From an uncultured Altererythrobacter sp. (lineage in GTDB: Bacteria; Pseudomonadota; Alphaproteobacteria; Sphingomonadales; Sphingomonadaceae): a stretch of 64,000 nucleotides of DNA. The translations under genes and the position numbers were made by a program. Each line of letters begins with the position of its first letter. The first letter of the stretch is position 1. Location: contig CANLLZ010000002.1 in NCBI GenBank assembly GCA_947492235.1, positions 186,001 through 250,000 of the forward strand, in the 5' to 3' direction. Under the pieces are notes generated by a model. It saw nothing but the letters and a program-made list of their open reading frames with translations, ran no database searches and was not told the origin of the DNA. This document shows, in pieces, positions 35,701 to 44,143 of the stretch.

Positions 35701-36966
35701 ATGAGTACGCAGCCCCATACAGCCTACATCGTCGACGCCGTCCGTACCCCGCGCGGGATCGGCAAACAGGGCAAGGGCGCGCTCGCAGCCGAGCATCCGC
35801 AGCATCTCGCCGCCACGGTCCTGAAGGCAATCGCGGAGCGTAACGGGATCGACACCAAGACGGTCGACGATGTGATCTGGTCCGTTTCCACGCAAGACGG
35901 CAAACAGGCCGGCGACATGGGCCGAATGGCGGCGCTGGACGCTGGCTATGACATTACCAGCAGCGGCATGACGCTGGACCGTTTCTGCGGCGGCGGGATC
36001 ACTTCGGTCAATCTGGCCGCTGCGCAGGTCATGTCCGGCATGGCCGATTGCGTGGTCGCAGGCGGCACTGAAATGATGAGCCTGACGGCGCAAATGGCCA
36101 AGGACAAGATGGCCGCCGGCATCGCCCCGCCAATGATGGGCAGCTATAACGAGCGCCTGCAGGCCAAGCATCCGCAGAGCCACCAGGGCGTGTGCGGCGA
36201 TGCCATTGCCAGCCAGGAAGGCTTTACCCGCGAGGAACTGGACGAGGTTGGCTATCGCAGCCAGCAGCGCGCCGCGCAGGCCATCGCAGAAGGGCGCTTC
36301 GACAAATCGGTGGTTCCCGTGGTCGATGATGAGGGCAACACAATCCTCGACAAGGAAGAATTTCCCCGTCCGCAGACGACCATGGAAACGCTGGCCCAGC
36401 TGGAACCTGCCTTTCCCAAGCTGGCCGACGTGCCGCTGGACAAGGACGGCACGACCTTCCGCAAGCTGATCAACCAGAAATACCCCGATCTGGACATCCA
36501 GCACTTCCACCATGCCGGGAACAGCTCCGGCGTAGTCGATGGCGCAGCAGCGGTGCTGATTGCGAGCAAGGAATATTGCGACGAGCATGGCCTGAAGCCG
36601 CGCGCCAAGATCGTTGCGACCGCCAACATGGGCGATGACCCCACACTGATGCTCAACGCACCGGTCCCTGCGGCCAAACGCGTGCTGGAACGCGCTGGAA
36701 TGACGCTGGACGATATCGACCTGTTCGAAATCAACGAAGCGTTCGCCGTGGTCGCCGCCAAATTCGTGCGCGATCTCGATCTGGATTGGGACAAGGTCAA
36801 TGTAAACGGCGGCGCGATTGCACTGGGCCACCCAATCGGCGCAACCGGCTCCATGCTGATCGGCACGATGGTCGATGAACTGGAACGCCAAGGCAAGAAG
36901 CGCGGCCTCGTGACCATGTGCGCTGCGGGCGGCATGGCTCCAGCAATTATTGTCGAGACAGTCTAA
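35701..36966 (+). CDS. Acetyl-CoA C-acetyltransferase (thiolase)
   Basis: 421 residues from ATG 35701, with AGAGGA upstream. The nucleophile Cys is in MTLDRFCGGGITSVNLAAAQVMSG, the His is in NVNGGAIALGHPIGATGS and the second Cys in LVTMCAAGGMAPA. NEAFAVV is also a thiolase signature. It cleaves 3-ketoacyl-CoA at the end of a beta-oxidation round or condenses two acetyl-CoA. It is slightly longer than usual because of loops near HPQSHQGVCGDAIASQEGF. It is divergent from the hydratase-CaiB-dehydrogenase operon and probably acts in the same pathway. Confidence 0.95.
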   Translation: MSTQPHTAYIVDAVRTPRGIGKQGKGALAAEHPQHLAATVLKAIAERNGIDTKTVDDVIWSVSTQDGKQAGDMGRMAALDAGYDITSSGMTLDRFCGGGITSVNLAAAQVMSGMADCVVAGGTEMMSLTAQMAKDKMAAGIAPPMMGSYNERLQAKHPQSHQGVCGDAIASQEGFTREELDEVGYRSQQRAAQAIAEGRFDKSVVPVVDDEGNTILDKEEFPRPQTTMETLAQLEPAFPKLADVPLDKDGTTFRKLINQKYPDLDIQHFHHAGNSSGVVDGAAAVLIASKEYCDEHGLKPRAKIVATANMGDDPTLMLNAPVPAAKRVLERAGMTLDDIDLFEINEAFAVVAAKFVRDLDLDWDKVNVNGGAIALGHPIGATGSMLIGTMVDELERQGKKRGLVTMCAAGGMAPAIIVETV

Positions 36967-36972
36967 GTCATT

Positions 36973-37001
36973 GGAGCGGGCTGGCTCAGCCGGCCTGCTC
37001 C
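36973..37001. terminator. Hairpin between convergent thiolase and regulator genes
   Basis: An inverted repeat of 14 bp with two wobble pairs (GGAGCGGGCTGGCT, one loop base, AGCCGGCCTGCTCC) overlaps the last codons of the sigma-54 regulator gene. There is no T run on either side, so it may be a shared 3'-end structure rather than a full intrinsic terminator. Confidence 0.4.
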
Positions 37002-38425
37002 CACTTCTCCATTTTGCGATAGATCGTTGACGGGCTGACGCCGAGCGTGCGGGCCGTCTGGACCACATTGCCGTCCAATGCGCCAAGCCGCGCTTCGATG
37101 GCCACCCGCTCGATCGCATCGAGGCTGACGGACAGATCGGCACCCATTTCGCGCGCCTGGCCTGCATCGAATGATGGGCCGGGCGAGGCCTCTGGAGCGC
37201 GTCCCTGCCCATCTGCCGAGGCACCGGGTTCTGGCGTCATGGCGAGGCTGGGAGCGCTACTCGCCATGCGCGGCATGGGTTCGACAATCAGTTCCGGCCC
37301 GTCGCCCATGACGATGGCGCGGCGGATCGTGTTCTGCAATTCGCGGACATTGCCCGGCCAGCTATGCGCCAGCAGGCTCTCTTCGCTCTCGGGCGTAATC
37401 TGCTCGATCAGCCGCCCCTCCTCGTCAGCAAAGCGCTCGGCGAATTTGCGGGCGATCACCAGAATGTCATCGCCGCGCTCGCGCAGCGGTGGCAGCTCCA
37501 GTGGAATCACGTTCAACCGGTAGTACAGGTCCTCGCGGAAGCGGCCTTCGGCAACCTCGACCTGCGGCTGGCGATTGGTGGCACAGACAATGCGCACATC
37601 GACCGGCTCGGCCTTGCTGTTGCCGACCCGCTGGATCATCCCTGTCTGGAGGAAGCGCAGCAATTTGACCTGCAGCTTCAGTTCCATCTCGCAGATTTCA
37701 TCGAGGAACAGCGTCCCGCCATCCGCGGCTTTCGCGGCCCCGATGCGGTTTTCCAGTGCACCGGTGAAAGCGCCCTTCACATGGCCGAACAATTCGGATT
37801 CGAGCAGGTTTTCCGGAATTGCGCCGCAGTTGATCGCGATGAACGGCTTCTTGGCACGCCTGCCCGACAGATGGATCGCTTCGGCTGCCACTTCCTTCCC
37901 GCTGCCGCTTTCGCCGGTGATGAACACCGCCGCCTTGGAATCGCCGATATTTTCTATCGCCCGGTAGATGGCCTGCATGACAGGCGATGCACCGATGAAG
38001 CCGTGGAAACTGTCGCGGCGGCTGGCCGAGCGGACGGCTTTCACTTCGCGCGCCAGCTGGTGCCGCTCGGCCCCGTTCCGCACGGTGGTCAGCAAGCGTT
38101 CCGAACTGACCGGCTTTACCAGGAAATCATAGGCCCCCAGCCGCATCGCCTCGACCGCGCGGCCCAGCGAGCCATCGGCTGTTACCACGATGACGCTGGT
38201 TTCCTGCAAGCGCGAGGCCTGCGCCTGAAACAGGTCCAGACCGTTGGCGTCGGGCAGCTGCAAGTCGAGCAGCACCACATCGAATTGCGCCGCGCCCAGC
38301 TGGGCCTCGGCTTCTGCCCCTGTCTGTGCCAGCTCGACCTCATGGCCGGCATCGGTCAGCTGCGCCGCATAGCTCATCGCCAGCGACGCGCTGTCCTCCA
38401 CAATCAGGATGCGGGCACCGGTCAT
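36986..38425 (-). CDS. Sigma-54-dependent response regulator, NtrC family
   Basis: 479 residues. The receiver domain (1-120) has Asp10-Asp11-like acids, phospho-acceptor Asp54 in VVLLDLQLPDANG and Lys104 in FLVKPVSS. The AAA domain has Walker A GESGSGKE (171-178), the sigma-54 contact loop GAFTGA (218-223) and TLFLDEICEMELKLQVKLLRFLQ. A Fis-like helix-turn-helix ends the protein (NVVQTARTLGVSPSTIYRKMEKW). It activates sigma-54 promoters from upstream sites when phosphorylated. Its ATG overlaps the stop of the H-NOX gene by 4 nt. I infer that it drives the polysaccharide promoters described at 39-47.7 kb. Confidence 0.96.
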   Translation of the reverse strand: MTGARILIVEDSASLAMSYAAQLTDAGHEVELAQTGAEAEAQLGAAQFDVVLLDLQLPDANGLDLFQAQASRLQETSVIVVTADGSLGRAVEAMRLGAYDFLVKPVSSERLLTTVRNGAERHQLAREVKAVRSASRRDSFHGFIGASPVMQAIYRAIENIGDSKAAVFITGESGSGKEVAAEAIHLSGRRAKKPFIAINCGAIPENLLESELFGHVKGAFTGALENRIGAAKAADGGTLFLDEICEMELKLQVKLLRFLQTGMIQRVGNSKAEPVDVRIVCATNRQPQVEVAEGRFREDLYYRLNVIPLELPPLRERGDDILVIARKFAERFADEEGRLIEQITPESEESLLAHSWPGNVRELQNTIRRAIVMGDGPELIVEPMPRMASSAPSLAMTPEPGASADGQGRAPEASPGPSFDAGQAREMGADLSVSLDAIERVAIEARLGALDGNVVQTARTLGVSPSTIYRKMEKWEQAG

Positions 38426-38970
38426 GCGGCCAATGTCTCCGGAGCAGCAATCCGGAAGCTCGCACTGGCCGGGTCGTTATCGCCGACCCACTCCACCTGA
38501 CGCGTATCGCCGTAGTGGACCATGCAGCCTTTCACGAGGCCGTATGCAATATGCGCCATCGGGCGGTGCGAGCTGTAGTGGATGATCAGATCGTCATCAT
38601 CCCGGGTGGCTGTGACCTTGGGCGGTTTGGCATCGGGATACAGAACGACGACTTCCTCATGAATGTGCGACCCCACATGCTCCAGCATGACTTCGGCGGT
38701 CGGATATTGCCCCACAATCTTCGGGTACAGAATGACGAACCGCGCGAACAGCCATTCGCCATATTGCCTGCACAGCTGGTCAGCGGGAACTCCGCTCACC
38801 TCGCTGGCGACGCCCACCATTTTGAGTGCATAGGCGGCCGGATAGGTACCGATACGGGTGAACGCACCGTCGTTTGGTAACTCGGATGAAGCAAGCACCT
38901 GCTCGGCAAAATCGAGCCCGCCCACTTCCTCCATAAAACCGATCAGCTCGGCAAAGATAATACCCTTCAT
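38422..38970 (-). CDS. H-NOX heme nitric-oxide-binding sensor
   Basis: 182 residues from ATG 38970, preceded by AAGGA. The start MKGIIFAELIGFMEE is the usual H-NOX opening. The proximal heme ligand aligns with His104 in GSHIHEEVVVLYPDAKPP, and the heme-propionate motif YxSxR is YSSHR at 132-136, followed by PMAHIAYGLVKG. The length equals stand-alone bacterial H-NOX proteins. They bind NO (and sometimes O2) and pass the signal to a partner kinase or cyclase. Here the partner is not adjacent to a kinase but to a sigma-54 response regulator in a 4-nt ATGA overlap. The transcript is preceded by a sigma-54-like element. Confidence 0.93.
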   Translation of the reverse strand: MKGIIFAELIGFMEEVGGLDFAEQVLASSELPNDGAFTRIGTYPAAYALKMVGVASEVSGVPADQLCRQYGEWLFARFVILYPKIVGQYPTAEVMLEHVGSHIHEEVVVLYPDAKPPKVTATRDDDDLIIHYSSHRPMAHIAYGLVKGCMVHYGDTRQVEWVGDNDPASASFRIAAPETLAA

Positions 38971-39002
38971 GGATGTCCTTTCATCGATGACATCCCGCTT
39001 CA

Positions 39003-39019
39003 TGCAAAAATCATGCCGC
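39003..39019 (-). promoter_or_regulatory. Putative sigma-54 promoter of the H-NOX/regulator operon
   Basis: Minus strand GCGGCATGATTTTTGCA: GG, ten bases, GC, with a perfect TTGCA -12 box and a -24 box (CGGCAT) two bases off the consensus TGGCAC. The -12 GC lies about 35 nt before the H-NOX ATG, like the other three elements of the cluster. It would give autoregulation. Confidence 0.55.
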
Positions 39020-39085
39020 AATTTGACACGACAAATCGCCCAAATTCGTCCGAAAACCATCCCATAATGCAAATTCCTTCTCAAA

Positions 39086-39136
39086 ATGCAAAATTTGAAC
39101 GCTGCATTTTGCGAATGGCTTTTTCGCATTCTGCTA
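39086..39136. promoter_or_regulatory. Cluster of putative activator sites (TCGCA-N3-TGCGA family), EPS export side
   Basis: CTGCATTTTGCGA (39102-39114) and TCGCATTCTGCTA (39124-39136) each match TCGCATTTTGCGA at 11 of 13 positions; ATGCAAAATTTGA (39086-39098) matches its reverse complement at 9 of 13. They lie between two divergent sigma-54-like promoters, 30-80 bp upstream of the rightward one. The same motif occurs in perfect palindromic form at 47509-47564. This suggests enhancer sites for the NtrC-type regulator. Confidence 0.6.
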
Positions 39137-39166
39137 AAAGGCACGGTTTTCCGCCATTTCAGGCAA

Positions 39167-39183
39167 TTGGCACGGGTCTTGAA
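39167..39183 (+). promoter_or_regulatory. Putative sigma-54 promoter of the EPS export operon
   Basis: TTGGCACGGGTCTTGAA: a full TGGCACG -24 box and TTGAA at the -12 position (GA in place of GC). It lies 38 nt before the start of the export gene. The same 5' and 3' parts recur at 47429-47445 on the other strand. Confidence 0.65.
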
Positions 39184-39220
39184 GAGGTGGAGGCATCCTA
39201 CTCTGACCGGACCCAATGCT

Positions 39221-40471
39221 ATGACCCGTACCCGTTCTGCCAAATCAGCCATCGCGGCTCTGCTTTCATCCAGCCTCGTGCTGGGCGCATGCAGCGCTGG
39301 ACCGGCACCTGCCAACGTCTCTTCTGCCCGCTGGGCACCGGGCCAGTCGGTGCAATCGGGCGACCACCGCCAAGGCGAGTGGCTCGATCGGGCCTTGGCT
39401 CCCGCATCGCAGCAGTGCGCTCTGGGTGCTGCCCCGAACCTTACCGGCCTCCAACAAGTCTCCCCTCGCGAGCTGGGCGCGGCGACCCTGCGCCTCGGCC
39501 CCGGCGACCGCCTGCTGATCGAGGTTCTGGGCGATCCGGACGGCCTGAGCGGAAGCTACGTGGTCGATTCCGATGGTACGGTATCGCTTGGCACCCTCCC
39601 CGCAGTTCAAGCGCAAGGTCGCACCGCAGCCGAATTCTCCCATGAACTGCGCGCATCGCTGATCGGTGCGGGCCTGGTGCGCCCCTTGCGCAACGCCGTA
39701 CGTGTGCGGCTGGCCGAAGCAGGCGGCGTCGCGGTTACCGTGTCGGGCGCTGTGTTTCAGGCAGGCTCGGTCCGCCCTGGAGAGCGCACTGCACAGACCC
39801 GCATAGGCCAGAAGGAAGGCGAGGTTTCTGGCGATGCCAATGCCGGCCGCACGCTTTCGACAGCTCTGCGCGCGGCGGGCGGTGTGCGTCCCGATGCCGA
39901 CGTGACGGCCATCACGCTGGTGCGTGGCAGCCGGTTCACCGTGCTCGACATGAGCGGCATGATGGGCACCCTGCCCGCAATCGACCCCGTTCTCGCCGCC
40001 GGTGACCAGATCATCGTGCCGGAGACGTCGTGCTTCGACGAGAGCCTTGTTCGCCCCGGCCCGCTGACCCAGCCGGGCATCAAGGTCTATATGTCGAACC
40101 TCACCCGCAGCGCGAACAACAATGCCGGTGCGGCCATCGGCGCAAAGACCGGGGAGCTGCCCTATGGCACGCGTATGCTGCAGGCGCTGGTCGCGATGAA
40201 CTGTGTCGGCGGGACCTATATGCAGTCCGACCGCCGGGCCGTCCTGATCAGCCGCAATCCGCGCAATGGCCAGTCGATCGTGATCGAGCGCGACATCGAG
40301 GAATTGGTCCGCGGGGCAGATCGCGATCTGGCCGACCCCTACCTTATGCCCGGCGATGCCCTTGCCTGCTATGACAGCAAGTGGACCAATTTCCGCGAAG
40401 CTCTGAGCCTTTTCTCCGACGTAGCGGGCGCTGCGACGCCTGCCATCGTCCTGCAACAGGCGGCGAACTGA
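39221..40471 (+). CDS. Outer-membrane polysaccharide export lipoprotein (Wza-like)
   Basis: 416 residues from ATG 39221. The lipobox SLVLGAC (Cys23) places it in the outer membrane. The Poly_export domain is LRLGPGDRLLIEVLGDPDGLSGSYVVDSDGTVSLGTLPAVQAQGRTAAEF, followed by a SLBB-like domain with VAVTVSGAVFQAGSVRPGE and STALRAAGGVRPDADVTAITLVRG. A C-terminal part (about residues 270-416) is specific to sphingomonad-type exporters. It forms the exit pore for polysaccharide. It is the first gene of a three-gene operon with a chain-length protein and a polymerase, and lies behind a sigma-54-like promoter. The stop overlaps the next ATG. Confidence 0.93.
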   Translation: MTRTRSAKSAIAALLSSSLVLGACSAGPAPANVSSARWAPGQSVQSGDHRQGEWLDRALAPASQQCALGAAPNLTGLQQVSPRELGAATLRLGPGDRLLIEVLGDPDGLSGSYVVDSDGTVSLGTLPAVQAQGRTAAEFSHELRASLIGAGLVRPLRNAVRVRLAEAGGVAVTVSGAVFQAGSVRPGERTAQTRIGQKEGEVSGDANAGRTLSTALRAAGGVRPDADVTAITLVRGSRFTVLDMSGMMGTLPAIDPVLAAGDQIIVPETSCFDESLVRPGPLTQPGIKVYMSNLTRSANNNAGAAIGAKTGELPYGTRMLQALVAMNCVGGTYMQSDRRAVLISRNPRNGQSIVIERDIEELVRGADRDLADPYLMPGDALACYDSKWTNFREALSLFSDVAGAATPAIVLQQAAN

Positions 40472-41880
40472 TGGACATGATGACCACTCAGCCCCGGCGT
40501 CTGGTGCGCGCGGGCCGCTGGCTGCGCGACGGCTTGCCTTCGTTCGGCCGGTATCGCCGCTATATCATGGCGATCCTTCCGCCGATGGCTGCTATCTGGG
40601 GCCTCGCGCTGGCGGTGATGGCCTTCGCCCCTGACCGCTACGACAGCGAGATGACCCTGATCCTGCCCGGCAGCGGCGCAGGTGGCTCGCTCAATCTGGA
40701 ATCGATCGGGCAGGCCAGCAGCAACACGACCTCCGCATTCTCCAGCTCCACATTGAGCCCGACGGAGAACTACAAACGCCTGCTGATGTCGGACCGGATC
40801 ACGACCAATGCCGCGCAGATTCTGGGCGAGAAGCCGTCCGACTTCCCCCAGCCGACTGTGAAGCTGGTCGACCAGACAAACCTGATCTCGGTCTCCATGC
40901 CCGGCGCCACAGCTAAGCAGGCACGGGACCGCAGCGAAGCCGTGCGCACCGCGTTTCTCACCGCGCTCGACGGATTGCGCGCCGATGAAGCCGCCATGCG
41001 CGAAGAGGCTGATCAGCGTCGTATTGCCGAATTGCAGGACAAGGTTGGCGAGGCGCAGCAGAAACTGCTCGCATTTCAGGGCCGCACGGGCCTCGTCTCG
41101 CTCGACCAGTTTGCCGACCGTATTTCCACTCTCGACACGCTGCGCGACCGCGAGCGTATGGCCCGCGTATCGGCGCGCCAGTCCAGCGCGGCCACCGGAC
41201 GCCTTGCATCCACGCTGGGTGTTTCGACCGCAACGGCCAACCGCGCCCTGCGCCTGCAATCCGATCCGGTTTTCCTAAAGCTGCTCGACCGGTATGCCGA
41301 AATCACCACCGAAAAGACCGAACAGGGCGCGACCCTGGGTCCGGCCCATGGCAAGATGGAGGAACTGGGCGCCGAGAAAGACGAATTGCTTGGCGAACTC
41401 GCCAGCCGGGGCCGCACGCTCGCCGGTCTCAACCGCGCAACCGTGATGAAATTCGCCGACCTGTCCGTATCGGGCAACCGCGCCGCGCTGTTTGAATCGC
41501 TGATGACCCGCGACAGTGACGGGGCCGGTGCGCAGGCTGCCCTGTCCGAAGTCCGCCGCCAGATCGGCGAGCAATCCGCGCGCAAGGGCAGCCTTGTCCG
41601 CCATGCCGCCGAGCTGTCCGAATTGACCCGCGAACTGCGCGTGGCCGAAGCGGTTTTCAGCTCTGCGCTGGCCCGGCTCGATACCAACAAGGCCGATCAT
41701 TTTGCGTCCTACCCGCTGGTCCAGACACTCGAAGTGCCTTCGCTGCCACGCGGCAAGGCATCGCCCCAGCCCCTGCTCGTCCTTGGCGGCGCTGCCGGGG
41801 CTACCTTCCTCCTCCTTATCGGGTTCCTGCTGCTATGGCTTCGTCAGCCGATCATCCGCAAAATCCTGCCGAACGGCTGA
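40471..41880 (+). CDS. Wzz/GumC-like polysaccharide chain-length and export protein
   Basis: 469 residues from ATG 40471 (TGATG overlap). Membrane helices lie near the N-terminus (about 33-52) and at the C-terminus (LLVLGGAAGATFLLLIGFLLLWL), flanking a large periplasmic coiled-coil region (AAMREEADQRRIAELQDKVGEAQQKLLAF and others). YDSEMTLILPGSG near residue 58 is the Wzz-type start. There is no Walker-type BY-kinase domain in this protein or nearby, unlike Wzc. It probably bridges inner membrane and Wza pore and sets chain length. Its last 46 nt overlap the next gene. Confidence 0.9.
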   Translation: MDMMTTQPRRLVRAGRWLRDGLPSFGRYRRYIMAILPPMAAIWGLALAVMAFAPDRYDSEMTLILPGSGAGGSLNLESIGQASSNTTSAFSSSTLSPTENYKRLLMSDRITTNAAQILGEKPSDFPQPTVKLVDQTNLISVSMPGATAKQARDRSEAVRTAFLTALDGLRADEAAMREEADQRRIAELQDKVGEAQQKLLAFQGRTGLVSLDQFADRISTLDTLRDRERMARVSARQSSAATGRLASTLGVSTATANRALRLQSDPVFLKLLDRYAEITTEKTEQGATLGPAHGKMEELGAEKDELLGELASRGRTLAGLNRATVMKFADLSVSGNRAALFESLMTRDSDGAGAQAALSEVRRQIGEQSARKGSLVRHAAELSELTRELRVAEAVFSSALARLDTNKADHFASYPLVQTLEVPSLPRGKASPQPLLVLGGAAGATFLLLIGFLLLWLRQPIIRKILPNG

Positions 41881-43127
41881 TCGCCGCGGTTATACAATCC
41901 ACCTGGCTGCTCTGGCTGGTCGGGGGATTATATATCGCCGGCCCCGCCCTTGGCTGGATCCTTGCAGGCATGGCTGCCTGGGCGCTGTATTCCGCCCCCG
42001 GCAGAGCCCCCGATGCGCGCGCAGCCAGCCCCGACTGGGTCATCCACACATGGATCGCCGGCATGGCAGCCATGCTGCTGATCCTGTGGATCGGCCACAC
42101 GACCAACGCGCTGGGGCTGGCCACGACGATCAAATCGACCATCGGCTGGGCCAAGGGGTGGGCATTGATCGCCCTGTTCCCGCTGGCCGGTGCGGTTCTG
42201 AACATCCGGCTGGAAGTGATTGCCCGCGCGGTGTGCAAGCTTGGCGTGCAGACGCTCTGGCTGATCCCGGTCTTCCTGCTCGCTCCGTTTGTCGGCCTGC
42301 CGGAAACGCTGTGGGTCTCTCCGCTGAGCGTTATCGGCGGGTCGGGCCCGGAATATTTCGCAGTAACTCTCTACACTCTGGAGCCCGGCTCAGGCGTTCC
42401 CCGCTGGCAGTTCTTCGCTCCGTGGTCCCCCGCGGCGGGGATGATCGCGGTCATCTATGTGATCCTCGCTTTGCAGGAAAAACATCTTGGCTGGCGCACT
42501 GCTGGCATCAGCGCAGCCGTGCTGATCGCCCTGCTGTCGCAATCGCGCCTTGCGCTGGTTGCACTGGCCGTGATCCTGCCGACAATCTGGGCTCTCCGGC
42601 ATGCGAGCCGCCCCGCATTGTGGCTGGCGGCGGTGCCGGTCATCCTGCTCGCGGGCATCTTTGGCGGCGCATTGATCGACTGGGCCCAGCAACTGGTCGC
42701 CGACTTCAGCAGCGCGCGGGCCGACAGCTCAAGAGTGCGTGCAACTCTGGGGCGGATCGCCATCGAGCGCTGGCAGAACGAAGCCCCGTGGTTCGGCCAC
42801 GGGATCGTCGAGGCCGGCCCCCATCTGGTCGAGTACATGCCCATCGGCAGCCACCACAGCTGGTATGGCCTGCTGTTTGTCAAAGGGCTGACCGGAGCCC
42901 TGGCTCTGGCGGTACCGATGATCGCCACGATTGCGGTCCTGGGCCGCGCTGCCCTGTCGAGCGCAGCGGGCCGGTGCGGCTTCGCGATGATTGCCGTGAT
43001 GGCGCTCTACAGCTTCGGTGAAAATCTGGAGATGCTCGCCTATCTCGTGTGGCCCGCATGGGTGGCAATCGGCACATCGCTTGCCGAGGCCCGCAAGCTG
43101 CGCGGGGCTACTGGAGCCAGCGCCTGA
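41835..43127 (+). CDS. O-antigen ligase/Wzy-like polysaccharide polymerase
   Basis: 430 residues with about ten or eleven membrane helices. The conserved part is the periplasmic loop with SSRVRATLGRIAIERWQNEAPWFGHGIVEAGPHLVEYMPIGSHHSWYGLLFVKG, typical of the O-antigen ligase/polymerase family (Wzy_C); the His-His-Ser in GSHHSWYG matches the usual H in this loop. It would polymerise repeat units on the periplasmic side. The start lies 46 nt inside the preceding gene in another frame; no later start keeps all helices. It converges on the glycosyltransferase genes with a 6-nt gap. Confidence 0.88.
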   Translation: MASSADHPQNPAERLIAAVIQSTWLLWLVGGLYIAGPALGWILAGMAAWALYSAPGRAPDARAASPDWVIHTWIAGMAAMLLILWIGHTTNALGLATTIKSTIGWAKGWALIALFPLAGAVLNIRLEVIARAVCKLGVQTLWLIPVFLLAPFVGLPETLWVSPLSVIGGSGPEYFAVTLYTLEPGSGVPRWQFFAPWSPAAGMIAVIYVILALQEKHLGWRTAGISAAVLIALLSQSRLALVALAVILPTIWALRHASRPALWLAAVPVILLAGIFGGALIDWAQQLVADFSSARADSSRVRATLGRIAIERWQNEAPWFGHGIVEAGPHLVEYMPIGSHHSWYGLLFVKGLTGALALAVPMIATIAVLGRAALSSAAGRCGFAMIAVMALYSFGENLEMLAYLVWPAWVAIGTSLAEARKLRGATGASA

Positions 43128-43133
43128 GGCTCT

Positions 43134-44111
43134 TCAGGCTAGCAGGTCCGCCCATCCGCTGATAACCGTGCTGCGCATATCCAGCACATCATTACGGCCA
43201 GCAGCGCCCATTTTGGGCAGCGGCATCGCGGCAAAACGGTCAATCGCCTGTGCGATAGCCTTTGCATCGCCCATGGGCGCATACAACCCGGCCGAGCCAA
43301 CCTGTTCGGGCAGGCCATCGACATCGGCCACCAATATGGCACGCGCAGCAAGCCGCGCTTCTGTGGCGACGAGCCCATAGGCTTCCCACAGCGAAGGCAC
43401 GACCACTGCGTCCGCCTCTGTCAGAAAGTCGGTCACATCATCGACCCTGCCAACCAGAGCGACATTGGGATAGCGGGCTGCCCGCTGCTGAAGGTCCTCC
43501 TCCAGCGGGCCGCTTCCACCAATTCTTAGGGTGCATAGCTCAGGCCGCGCGCCCGCAGCTTCGATCAGCGCGGCAAAGTTTTTCACTTCGGAATAACGGC
43601 CATAGGCGGCCAGCCGGAGCGGCCGGGCAGCATCCCTGTCAGCCAAGGGAGGAACCTGCAGCAACTCATCGCGCCCGCTCCACGGGTAAATGACGCGGCA
43701 CCGGTCAGGGGCAATCGACGATGCCTCCAGAAACCACTCCCGCTGTCCCTGAGAGACGCAAACGACATCGTCCACCAGACGGACAAGGCCACGCAGCAAG
43801 GCTCTGAAACGCCGCTGCGATCCGACATTATGGCTTTCAAAACTGCTGGTGTAGCTGTGCTCTACATAGACAATGCGCGCCCGCCGGTTGCGGACGCGCA
43901 GACTGCCGAACCAGGCGAGCCTTCGCCATGAAACGGGAAAGTGGGTGACGATGATGTCGGCATCCAGCGCCGGCGCAATCACGTCACCCTGATCGACCGG
44001 CTTTATCTCGGAATGCGCCAACAGACGCAGTTCCGCTTCCTCGAATACGCCCAGTGCGCGGGTGACTCCGCCCATTGCGAAATCATCAAGCAGGTGAACA
44101 ACGCGTTTCAT
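43134..44111 (-). CDS. Family 4 glycosyltransferase
   Basis: 325 residues from ATG 44111. The Rossmann start is KRVVHLLDDFAMGGVTRALGVFEE. The C-terminal nucleotide-sugar half has LRLAAYGRYSEVKNFAALIEAAG, LRIGGSGPLEEDLQQRAARYPNVALVGRV and the GT4 motif VVVPSLWEAYGLVATEA, where the E-x7-E pair is E-AYGLVAT-E. It is a retaining transferase that adds one sugar to the lipid-linked repeat unit in the cytoplasm. It is the last gene of the minus-strand operon flippase, GT2, GT2, GT4. Confidence 0.92.
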   Translation of the reverse strand: MKRVVHLLDDFAMGGVTRALGVFEEAELRLLAHSEIKPVDQGDVIAPALDADIIVTHFPVSWRRLAWFGSLRVRNRRARIVYVEHSYTSSFESHNVGSQRRFRALLRGLVRLVDDVVCVSQGQREWFLEASSIAPDRCRVIYPWSGRDELLQVPPLADRDAARPLRLAAYGRYSEVKNFAALIEAAGARPELCTLRIGGSGPLEEDLQQRAARYPNVALVGRVDDVTDFLTEADAVVVPSLWEAYGLVATEARLAARAILVADVDGLPEQVGSAGLYAPMGDAKAIAQAIDRFAAMPLPKMGAAGRNDVLDMRSTVISGWADLLA

Positions 44112-44143
44112 CGGCTCCGGTCTATAGCACCGGCGCGCCCGGG

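Noticed and set aside
35605-37224. N-terminal extension of the enoyl-CoA hydratase to 797 codons
   Set aside because: The extra part lies antisense to the thiolase gene; the real start ATG 35604 has a ribosome site.
39131-39155. A second possible sigma-54 element (AGGCACGGTTTTCCGC) before the EPS export gene
   Set aside because: The GG to GC spacing is 11 rather than 10 and the -12 box is poor; the element at 39167 is better placed.
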